In this document: positions 1 through 5,882 of the stretch, piece by piece | Layout of the letters: each line of letters begins with the position of its first letter | How positions within the stretch are numbered: the first letter of the stretch is position 1 | NCBI GenBank assembly: GCA_964393335.1 | Contig: CAYMTN010000146.1 | Coordinates: 1 to 14,067, forward strand | Source: CAYMTN01 sp964393335 | GTDB taxonomy: Bacteria; Chloroflexota; Anaerolineae; Aggregatilineales; Aggregatilineaceae | Reading direction: 5' to 3' | Length of the DNA: 14,067 bases | Translations under genes and position numbers: made by a program | Notes under the pieces: model-generated | Database searches by the model: none | The model's input: only the letters and a program-made list of their open reading frames with translations | What the model was told of the DNA's origin: nothing

Positions 1-591
1 ATCGGCGTGCCAACGCACACCATCAACGCCGCCGTCGAAGGACGCATCATCTCCGGCCTGAAGGAAGAACGTGTCGCCGCCGAAAAAATCTTCGCCGGGC
101 CAAAAGCCGCCTATGACGGGGATCGCAAAAAGCTGTTTGCCAACGTGCGCGCCGCGCTCTACGCCTCGATCCTGAGCGCGTACGCGCAGGGCATCGCGCT
201 GATGCAAACCGCCAGCAAGGACTACGATTACGACCTGGACATCGAGAGCATCGCGCGTATCTGGCGCGGCGGCTGCATCATCCGTGCCTCGCTGCTGGAA
301 GACATCCGCCGCGTGTATTCTGAGCAGCCCGACCTGCCGAATATGCTGCTGGCCGATCCTTTCCGCACGGCCATTGAGCAGCGCCAGGCGGCCTGGCGGG
401 CCACGATCCAGACGGCGGTCGGTCTGGGCATCCCCGTGCCGGGCATGGCAGCGTCGCTGGCCTATTTCGACGCCTACCGCAGCGGACGGCTGCCCGCCAA
501 CCTGACCCAGGCTCAGCGCGACTATTTCGGATCGCACACCTACCGCCGCACCGACAAGGACGGCGTTTTCCATACCGAGTGGGAAGAGTAG
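1..591 (+). CDS. gnd: 6-phosphogluconate dehydrogenase, C-terminal part (truncated by window edge)
   Basis: The enzyme oxidatively decarboxylates 6-phosphogluconate to ribulose 5-phosphate with NAD(P)+ in the cytosolic pentose phosphate pathway. Only the all-helical C-terminal domain is present, and the frame is open from base 1, so the N-terminal Rossmann domain lies outside the window. Recognisable family stretches are IARIWRGGCIIRA in the middle and QAQRDYFGSHTYRR near the end. In the last motif the Arg and the His six residues later match the pair that reaches into the partner subunit's active site in dimeric 6PGDH. The ending GVFHTEW is also typical of the full-length family, so the C-terminus is intact. 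It stops with TAG and is followed by a hairpin terminator before the phosphofructokinase gene. The family call is firm; cofactor preference cannot be judged without the N-terminus. Confidence 0.95.
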   Translation: MGVPTHTINAAVEGRIISGLKEERVAAEKIFAGPKAAYDGDRKKLFANVRAALYASILSAYAQGIALMQTASKDYDYDLDIESIARIWRGGCIIRASLLEDIRRVYSEQPDLPNMLLADPFRTAIEQRQAAWRATIQTAVGLGIPVPGMAASLAYFDAYRSGRLPANLTQAQRDYFGSHTYRRTDKDGVFHTEWEE

Positions 592-603
592 GACAGTCAA
601 CTG

Positions 604-640
604 GCGCGGGGCGGCGCGGTTGCCCCGCGCGTCACTTTTT
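604..640 (+). terminator. Rho-independent terminator after gnd
   Basis: A perfect 9-bp inverted repeat (GCGCGGGGC at 604-612, GCCCCGCGC at 622-630) with a 9-nt loop is followed by a run of five T at 636-640. It lies between gnd and the phosphofructokinase gene. The downstream Shine-Dalgarno AGGAGG begins only two bases after the T run, so a transcript for the next gene would have to read through or start very close by. Confidence 0.75.
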
Positions 641-660
641 CAGGAGGGGATCACAGACAG

Positions 661-1953
661 ATGGCAAAGGCTAAAAACGTGATTGTCGCGCAGTCCGGCG
701 GGCCGACGCCCGTCATCAATAATTCGCTGCGCGGCGTGATCGAGGGTTGCCGCGACCTGCCCGGCACGTTCGGCACGGTCTACGGCGGCTGGCATGGCGT
801 TGAAGGCGTGCTGAAAGAGGAACTGCTCGATCTCTCGGCGCAGCCAGCGCAGGAAATCGCGCTGCTGCGCACGACGCCCGCCGCCGGGTCGATTGGCACC
901 TGTCGTTACAAACTCAAATCGCACCAGGCAGAAGACTTCGAACGTGTGATCGAGGTCATGAAAGCGCACGATGTCGGCTACTTCTTCTACATCGGCGGCA
1001 ACGATTCGATGGATACCGCGCACAAAGTCGCCCAACTCGCCGCCCAGCGCGGCCTGGACTTGATCGCGGTCGGCGTGCCCAAGACCATCGACAATGATGT
1101 GGGTGACAGCGCGTTCCAACTGATTGACCATACGCCCGGCTACGGCAGCGTGGCACGTTATTGGGCGCTCAACGTGCAAAACGCCAACGAAGAAAACGCC
1201 GGGTCCTCACCTGCCGATCCGGTGCTGGTGATCCAGGCAATGGGCCGCAAAATCGGCTTTATCCCTGCTGCGGCACGCCTGGCGGATCCGAAGCGGGAAC
1301 AGCCCCTGTTGATCTGCCTGGCCGAAGCCGCGCTGACGATGCCCCAACTGGCTGAGGCCGTCAACGATACGCTGAAACAGCACGGGCGCGCGGTTGTCGT
1401 CGTCAGCGAAGGCTTCGACGTGGGTGAAATCGGCGCGCGCACAGACTCGTTCGGCCATACCGAGTTTGGAGCCAGCAAAACGCAGGTCGGGCAGGCCGTG
1501 ATCAACTACCTGAACGCTGCCGGGCTGCCTGTCGCCGGATCGGCGCGGACGAACATTCCCGGAACAGACCAGCGCCACGCGATGATCTGCGCCTCGACAG
1601 TGGACCTGGACGAAGCGTATCTCGTCGGGCGCAAAGCCGTCGAGATCGCGGCCAACGGCGATCATGGTTACATGGCGACCATCCTGCGCCAGCCGGGCGA
1701 TCTGTACGCGGCCACGTTTGACAAAGTGCCGCTTGAACAGGTCGCTAATTCAGAGCGCGCCTTCCCGCCCGGTTGGATCGCGACCAGCCAGATCGACGTG
1801 ACCGACGAGTTTGTGGGCTACGCCGCCCCATTGATCGGCCACGACTGGCCCACGATCCCACTCGTAAACGGCATCCAACGGTTTGCACGGCTTGAGGCGG
1901 TATTTGCGGCACAAACCCTGCCCGCCTACGTCCCGCAGAATTACCGAAAATAA
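661..1953 (+). CDS. 6-phosphofructokinase, predicted pyrophosphate-dependent
   Basis: This protein of 430 residues interconverts fructose 6-phosphate and fructose 1,6-bisphosphate in cytosolic glycolysis/gluconeogenesis. Family motifs appear in order: phosphate-loop-like QSGGPTPVIN (residues 11-20), YGGWHGVEGV (41-50), GGNDSMDT (112-119), PKTIDND (140-146, with Asp144 in the position of the catalytic base) and QAMGRKIGF. ATP-dependent enzymes have Gly at the positions equivalent to E. coli Gly104 and Gly124. Here these are Asp115 and Lys141, the pair known from PPi-dependent enzymes, so PPi is the predicted phosphoryl donor and the reaction would be reversible. The start ATG follows AGGAGG at 642-647, with a long 13-nt spacing, and no nearer in-frame start exists. 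The HAD gene follows after 26 nt, suggesting one operon. Family certain; donor assignment is by residue rule. Confidence 0.92.
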   Translation: MAKAKNVIVAQSGGPTPVINNSLRGVIEGCRDLPGTFGTVYGGWHGVEGVLKEELLDLSAQPAQEIALLRTTPAAGSIGTCRYKLKSHQAEDFERVIEVMKAHDVGYFFYIGGNDSMDTAHKVAQLAAQRGLDLIAVGVPKTIDNDVGDSAFQLIDHTPGYGSVARYWALNVQNANEENAGSSPADPVLVIQAMGRKIGFIPAAARLADPKREQPLLICLAEAALTMPQLAEAVNDTLKQHGRAVVVVSEGFDVGEIGARTDSFGHTEFGASKTQVGQAVINYLNAAGLPVAGSARTNIPGTDQRHAMICASTVDLDEAYLVGRKAVEIAANGDHGYMATILRQPGDLYAATFDKVPLEQVANSERAFPPGWIATSQIDVTDEFVGYAAPLIGHDWPTIPLVNGIQRFARLEAVFAAQTLPAYVPQNYRK

Positions 1954-1979
1954 CACGCGATAGAGAGAGAACTGCTATC

Positions 1980-2885
1980 ATGACCGATCCAGCCCAACCC
2001 TTGCGCGACTTTGAGCCACACCACACGTTTTTTGTCGGCATTGACTCCGATGGCTGTGTTTTTGATACGATGGAAGTCAAGCACAAAGAATGTTTCGCGC
2101 CGAATACCATCAAATACTGGAACTTGCAGCCGGTTTCAAAGTACGCCCGCGAAGCGGCTGAGTTTGTGAACCTGTATTCCAAGTGGCGCGGTATCAACCG
2201 CTGGCCCGCGCTGGTCATGGTCTTTGATCTGCTGGCCGAACGTGATGCCGTGCAGCGCCGGGGCGTCCACGTGCCGGAAGCGCGCGCGCTGCGCGCCTTC
2301 ATCGAGCAGAAAAAGTACCCGCTCAGCAATGACGGGTTGATAGCGTACATGGCCGATCACCCGCACGACGCCGAACTGGAACAGGCGCTGCGCTGGACGG
2401 AAGCCGTTAACGCGTCGGTAGCCGATATGGTTCACGGCGTGCCGCCTTTCCCCTATGTGCGCGAAAGCCTGCAAACGATGTTTGAGCAGGCAGATATGAT
2501 CGTCGTCTCGGCGACGCCGCATGCCGCGCTAGAAAAAGAATGGGCCGAGCACGCCATCGATCAATATGTGCAGGTGATCGCCGGGCAGGAAATAGGCAGC
2601 AAATCCACCTGCCTTAAGCTGGCTTCCGGCGGGAATTATGCACCTGGCCATGTATTGATGATCGGAGACGCGCCGGGTGATATGAAAGCTGCCAAGGCGA
2701 ACAACGCACTGTTTTACCCGATCAATCCTGGCGACGAGGAGCGCTCATGGAACCGGTTTTATGGGGAAGCCATGCCGCGCTTCTTTGACGGCACGTTCGC
2801 GGGCGAGTACGAGACCGACCTGATCGCGGAATTCGACGCCTCGCTACCGGATATCCCGCCCTGGAAACGCAACAAAGGAGAATAA
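1980..2885 (+). CDS. HAD-superfamily hydrolase (predicted phosphatase)
   Basis: This 301-residue cytosolic protein is predicted to hydrolyse a phosphate monoester through an aspartyl-phosphate intermediate. HAD motif I is DSDG at residues 22-25 (nucleophile Asp22, acid/base Asp24). Motif II is the serine in IVVSATP. A lysine in IGSKSTCLK is a motif III candidate, and motif IV is IGDAPGD at about 228-234 with two Mg-binding Asp. A large helical cap lies between motifs I and II (roughly residues 35-165), much longer than in minimal HAD phosphatases. The substrate cannot be read from the sequence. Its position between phosphofructokinase and a 3-hydroxyacid dehydrogenase suggests a small sugar-phosphate or a metabolic side product. 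The next gene's ribosome site AAAGGAG is embedded in its last codons, so the two are probably co-transcribed and translated together. Confidence 0.85.
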   Translation: MTDPAQPLRDFEPHHTFFVGIDSDGCVFDTMEVKHKECFAPNTIKYWNLQPVSKYAREAAEFVNLYSKWRGINRWPALVMVFDLLAERDAVQRRGVHVPEARALRAFIEQKKYPLSNDGLIAYMADHPHDAELEQALRWTEAVNASVADMVHGVPPFPYVRESLQTMFEQADMIVVSATPHAALEKEWAEHAIDQYVQVIAGQEIGSKSTCLKLASGGNYAPGHVLMIGDAPGDMKAAKANNALFYPINPGDEERSWNRFYGEAMPRFFDGTFAGEYETDLIAEFDASLPDIPPWKRNKGE

Positions 2886-2888
2886 CGT

Positions 2889-3782
2889 ATGGCACGCGTA
2901 GGATACATCGGCCTGGGCCTGATGGGGTCCGGCATAGCACGCAACTTGATGAAGGCCGGGCACAGCCTGGTGGTGCACAACCGCAGCCGTGCCATTGTGG
3001 ACCAGTTCGCCAGCGAAGGGGCCACGCCGGCATCATCCCCGCGTGAAGTGGCAGAACAGAGCGATTTTGTGTTCACGAACCTGCCGGATTCACCGGATGT
3101 CGAGCTGGTCGCGCTCGGTCCCGGTGGAATTATCGAGGGCGCACACGAAGGTTTGATCTTCATCGACAACAGCACCATCAAACCGGAAATTGCGCGCAAA
3201 ATCGCGGAGCGCCTCGCCAAAGCAGGCGTGATGGCGCTCGATGCACCGGTCAGCGGCGGCGACATCGGCGCACGGGCGGGCACGCTCAGCGTCATGGTGG
3301 GTGGCCCTCAAGAAGCGTTTGACCGCACGCTGCCACTGTTTGAAGCGATGGGCAAGACGATCACGCGGGTCGGCGACAGCGGCGCAGGCCAGATCGCCAA
3401 AGTCGCCAATCAGATTGTCGTGGCGGGCACCATGGTCGCGATGGCCGAGGCATTGGTTCTCGCGCAAAAAGCAGGAGTCGATCCGGCGCAGGTTGTGCAG
3501 GCGATCAGCCGGGGCGCGGCGCAGTGCTGGGCGCTGGATAACAAGCCGCAGAAGCTGTTCAAGCGCAACCTGGCACCGGGCTTCAAAGCGTACATGCAGG
3601 CCAAAGACCTGAAAATCGTGATAGACACCGGGCGTACCTACGAAACGCCGGTTCCGCTGACCGCCATCACGCACCAGATGTACGAAGCCATGATCGGCAT
3701 GGGCAACGGCGACCTGGATAACAGCGCCGTGATCACAGTGCTCGAAGCGCTGGCGAATGTCACAGTCGGCCAGGCAGAATAA
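2889..3782 (+). CDS. 3-hydroxyisobutyrate dehydrogenase / tartronate semialdehyde reductase family protein
   Basis: This NAD(P)-dependent cytosolic beta-hydroxyacid dehydrogenase has 297 residues, the usual length for the family. The Rossmann loop GLGLMGSG is at residues 8-15, followed by the second-strand end VVHNRS (28-33). NRS, with an Arg after the strand, is often seen in NADP-preferring members. The substrate-binding signature DAPVSGG is at 118-124. The catalytic lysine is Lys171 in GAGQIAKVANQ, followed by the helical dimer domain. Members reduce tartronate, succinic or methylmalonate semialdehydes or oxidise 3-hydroxyisobutyrate; residues alone do not settle which. ATG is three bases after the HAD stop, with AAAGGAG as its Shine-Dalgarno, so this is the tail of the sugar-phosphate operon, ended by the hairpin at 3812-3848. 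Family call firm, substrate unknown. Confidence 0.9.
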   Translation: MARVGYIGLGLMGSGIARNLMKAGHSLVVHNRSRAIVDQFASEGATPASSPREVAEQSDFVFTNLPDSPDVELVALGPGGIIEGAHEGLIFIDNSTIKPEIARKIAERLAKAGVMALDAPVSGGDIGARAGTLSVMVGGPQEAFDRTLPLFEAMGKTITRVGDSGAGQIAKVANQIVVAGTMVAMAEALVLAQKAGVDPAQVVQAISRGAAQCWALDNKPQKLFKRNLAPGFKAYMQAKDLKIVIDTGRTYETPVPLTAITHQMYEAMIGMGNGDLDNSAVITVLEALANVTVGQAE

Positions 3783-3811
3783 GACGTTCGGTTATTACAT
3801 CCAGACAACAA

Positions 3812-3848
3812 ACGGGCGGCTGCGCAATCGGTCGCCCGTCGTGTTTTT
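3812..3848 (+). terminator. Rho-independent terminator after the dehydrogenase gene
   Basis: The stem is ACGGGCG at 3812-3818 with CGCCCGT at 3833-3839, a 14-nt loop and a T5 run at 3844-3848 after CGTG. It lies 30 bases after the stop codon and closes the operon that began with the phosphofructokinase gene. Confidence 0.7.
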
Positions 3849-3908
3849 GCGCAGCAGGTTTGTTACACTACGGGCGTGACAGTTGATTGCTGCTACGGAG
3901 GATTGTTT

Positions 3909-3968
3909 TTGAACGACAAAAACCTGACCCTGCCGGGGCGTCACAGCGCGTACTTTGACCACCCATGA
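3909..3968 (+). CDS. Putative 19-codon leader ORF coupled to the HD-domain gene
   Basis: A TTG codon at 3909 sits eight bases after GGAG (3897-3900, in ACGGAGG) and opens a 19-codon frame, MNDKNLTLPGRHSAYFDHP if TTG is read as Met. Its TGA stop (3966-3968) overlaps the ATG of the HD gene (3965-3967) as ATGA. The HD gene has no Shine-Dalgarno of its own just upstream (the preceding bases are TTTGACCACCC). This leader frame would therefore supply the ribosomes by termination-reinitiation. No similarity to a known leader peptide is recognised. Alternative: an assembly frameshift separates a real N-terminal extension from the HD protein, or the TTG is not used and the HD gene starts weakly. Confidence 0.35.
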   Translation: MNDKNLTLPGRHSAYFDHP

Positions 3969-4483
3969 GCCTCCGGTATCGTCTGCACCAGGGATTCCGC
4001 GCGCTGGGGGCGTGGCTGCGCCCGGTTGACGACGCCACCGCCGCGCAGCACCTTGATCCCGCGCTGTTTGCGCTGTACCGGCAGATGCACCGGTCGGAAC
4101 GGCAGCACAGCTTGCGAGTTCTGCGGGACTTGCGCGCCGCCCATCACACCGAACCGGACCTGCTCGCGGCGGCGCTGCTGCATGACGTGGGCAAGACTCG
4201 CACACGTTTTTTCCTGCCGGAAAAAGTACTCGTTGTGCTGGTCAAAGCAGTCGCCCCGCCGTTGTACCGGCGGTGGGGCAGCGGGTCCGCGCACGGATGG
4301 CGGCGGCCTTTTGCGGTCAGCGTGCAGCACCCGGTGTGGGGGGCAGCGCTGGTCGCTGAGGCGGGTGGATCGCCGCTCACCGTCGATCTGATCCGCCGCC
4401 ACGCCGATCCGGTTGATCACCCGCCCCACACGCAAGCCGACCGCCTGCTGCTGGCCCTTCAGGCCGTTGACGATCGGAATTAA
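3965..4483 (+). CDS. Small HD-domain phosphohydrolase-like protein
   Basis: This 172-residue soluble protein has the HD metal-binding pattern. A first histidine is at His48 (RQHSLRVL), the His73-Asp74 doublet lies in LLHDVGKTR, further histidines are at His122 (QHPVWGA) and His146 (IRRHADP), and a C-terminal aspartate lies in LQAVDD. HD proteins are metal-dependent phosphohydrolases acting on nucleotides, cyclic dinucleotides or (p)ppGpp. The metal ligands look complete, so activity is likely, but the substrate cannot be inferred. The N-terminus has a short amphipathic, Arg-rich stretch (residues 1-20) and no clear membrane segment. Translation appears to depend on the overlapping leader frame (3909-3968). 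A 146-nt spacer separates it from the next gene and shows no clear terminator. Confidence 0.8.
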   Translation: MSLRYRLHQGFRALGAWLRPVDDATAAQHLDPALFALYRQMHRSERQHSLRVLRDLRAAHHTEPDLLAAALLHDVGKTRTRFFLPEKVLVVLVKAVAPPLYRRWGSGSAHGWRRPFAVSVQHPVWGAALVAEAGGSPLTVDLIRRHADPVDHPPHTQADRLLLALQAVDDRN

Positions 4484-4581
4484 CCAGGTCCGAGCGGATC
4501 GTGTTGTCGTCCGTGCGCCAACCGAGCACTGTCACAGGCGTGAATGCCAGCACGGTCCAAACCATTCGCCACTTCATCGCG

Positions 4582-4587
4582 TACAAT
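4582..4587 (+). promoter_or_regulatory. Possible -10 box upstream of the TyrA-like gene
   Basis: TACAAT at 4582-4587 matches five of six bases of the sigma-70 -10 consensus. It lies 42 bases before the ATG at 4630, which has AAGGA seven bases upstream. No convincing -35 box is found at 16-18 bases spacing (the candidate AAACCA is poor), so the call is weak. Confidence 0.3.
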
Positions 4588-4629
4588 AGGTAGAGTGGAT
4601 TTTTCCCAACCAGCAAAAAGGACATAACC

Positions 4630-5655
4630 ATGCATGTGAAAATAGCCATTGTTGGATTGACTCGCCTGAGCGCGTCATTCGGCCTGGCGCTCAAGCAGTA
4701 TCAAGATCAGCCGCGAGCCGAGCACACGTTTACGATCATCGGCAGCGACACGAAAACCCAGGCCATGAAGGATGCCAGCAAAATCGGCGCCGTCGATAAT
4801 TTCGACCGGAAATTGCTCAAAGCGACCGAAAACGCCGACTTGATCCTGGTTGACGCCCCGGCCAGCAGCCTTGAAGACATATATACGCGCCTGGGGCCGA
4901 ACCTCAAGCCCGGCGCTGTCGTGCTGGAGCTTGGCCGCCTCAAACAGCCCGCGATTGAACGAGCACAGCAACACTTTCCCACGAATCCCCAGGGTATGCC
5001 GGTAGCTTACCTGGTCGGGGTCACGCCCATCGTGAATGTCGAGGAATTGTACAATGCGTCTACGAGTCCGGAAGCTGCCAGCGCCGATCTGTTGGATGGC
5101 GCGGAGTTCCTGATCACGCCGGATTCTAAATGCCCTGCCGAAGCGATTGCTCTGGCCGAAGACATCATCAAGCTGGTAGGTGGCAAGCCCCGTTTTATGG
5201 ATCCGGTCGAACATGATGGTTTGATCGCCGCCACCGAAGGGCTGCCGGACATGCTCGGTGCGGCCTTGTTTTACATGCTTCAGCAGTCCGAGGGCTGGAT
5301 GGAACTGCGCCGGATGATAAACCCCACACTGGCGTTGGCCACACAAAACCTGCGTTACCAGACGCCGCAAGACCTCTTTCAACTGATGACGTATAACCGC
5401 GAAAACCTGGTGCGCCACCTGGAGAGCTTGATCGGCGTGCTGGACGAATTACACGACGCGCTAAACGATAACGACGTCGATAAGCTGGAGGCGTTCCTCT
5501 CGTTGGTAGCGCAGGAGTGGGATAAATGGGATGTGAAGCGCCACAGCGGCAAATGGGAAGATGTCAGCGAGATACAGACGCTGCCGGGGCCATTTGGCTC
5601 AATGGGCGGATTCCTGACCATGCGGCGCAAAAAAGACTCGGACGACGAGGATTAA
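4630..5655 (+). CDS. Prephenate dehydrogenase-like (TyrA-fold) NAD-binding protein, catalytic motifs degenerate
   Basis: This 341-residue protein has the layout of the TyrA family: an N-terminal Rossmann domain (about 1-165), then an all-helical dimer domain containing EHDGLIAATEGLPDML, which corresponds to the HD-x-x-x-SHLPH region of prephenate dehydrogenases. Key family signatures are changed. The dinucleotide loop reads VGLTRLSASFG instead of GLIGGS, with Arg12 in place of the second Gly. The TDVGSVK stretch is VLELGRLKQ. The HPxAG motif carrying the catalytic histidine is absent and appears as GVTPIVN. The end is acidic (KKDSDDED). It may therefore bind a different ligand, or a nucleotide only weakly, rather than make tyrosine precursors. 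AAGGA seven bases upstream supports the ATG. It is convergent with selC across a strong hairpin. Fold call good, enzymatic role doubtful. Confidence 0.75.
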   Translation: MHVKIAIVGLTRLSASFGLALKQYQDQPRAEHTFTIIGSDTKTQAMKDASKIGAVDNFDRKLLKATENADLILVDAPASSLEDIYTRLGPNLKPGAVVLELGRLKQPAIERAQQHFPTNPQGMPVAYLVGVTPIVNVEELYNASTSPEAASADLLDGAEFLITPDSKCPAEAIALAEDIIKLVGGKPRFMDPVEHDGLIAATEGLPDMLGAALFYMLQQSEGWMELRRMINPTLALATQNLRYQTPQDLFQLMTYNRENLVRHLESLIGVLDELHDALNDNDVDKLEAFLSLVAQEWDKWDVKRHSGKWEDVSEIQTLPGPFGSMGGFLTMRRKKDSDDED

Positions 5656-5689
5656 GCCGCGCTCTGACAGCCCGCCACACACATGCATA

Positions 5690-5721
5690 AGCGCCCGGTC
5701 ACCATGAAGGTTCCGGGCGCT
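5690..5721. terminator. Hairpin between convergent genes, possible bidirectional terminator
   Basis: A perfect 9-bp inverted repeat (AGCGCCCGG at 5690-5698, CCGGGCGCT at 5713-5721) contains an inner ACC/GGT pair closing a 5-nt loop. It lies 34 bases after the TyrA-like stop and 16 bases beyond the 3' end of selC on the other strand, a natural place to end both transcripts. There is no real T run on either side, so it could instead be an RNA-processing or Rho-assisted 3' end. Confidence 0.5.
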
Positions 5722-5736
5722 GAACGAGCCAGAACA

Positions 5737-5834
5737 GGCGGGAGTGTATGGGAGTCGAACCCACCGCGGCCCGCACGATGCGACCCGCCGCCGATTTTGA
5801 AGACCGGGAAGCCCACCGGGACTCATACACCCCC
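5737..5834 (-). tRNA. selC: tRNA-Sec (anticodon TCA)
   Basis: On the minus strand the gene starts at 5834. The acceptor stem has 8 bp: GGGGGTGT (5834-5827) pairs with ACACTCCC (5747-5740) with one G-U. The T arm is GTGGG-TTCGACT-CCCAT. The D stem is long, six pairs including wobbles (GAGTCC with GGGCTT), around a 4-nt CGGT loop. The anticodon loop is CTTCAAA, with TCA at 5800-5798, on a five-pair stem CCGGT/ATCGG, and a large variable arm (about 25 nt) follows. The 8-bp acceptor, 6-bp D stem, long variable arm and UCA anticodon together are diagnostic of bacterial tRNA-Sec. The discriminator is G (5739), as in E. coli selC. The gene encodes only CC of the CCA tail, the next base being T, so the A must be added enzymatically. 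It lies 48 nt after selB on the same strand. Confidence 0.95.
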
Positions 5835-5882
5835 GTGCAGACTATAGCGCAAGACAGGTCGTGATGCCAGGGTGGTCTCGGC

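Noticed and set aside
640..1179. 179-codon minus-strand frame opposite the phosphofructokinase gene.
   Set aside because: Antisense shadow; it covers the terminator and the N-terminal half of a clear enzyme gene.
3864..3869. TACACT as a -10 box before the leader ORF and HD gene.
   Set aside because: No acceptable -35 at normal spacing; the sequence 17 bases upstream overlaps the terminator T run.
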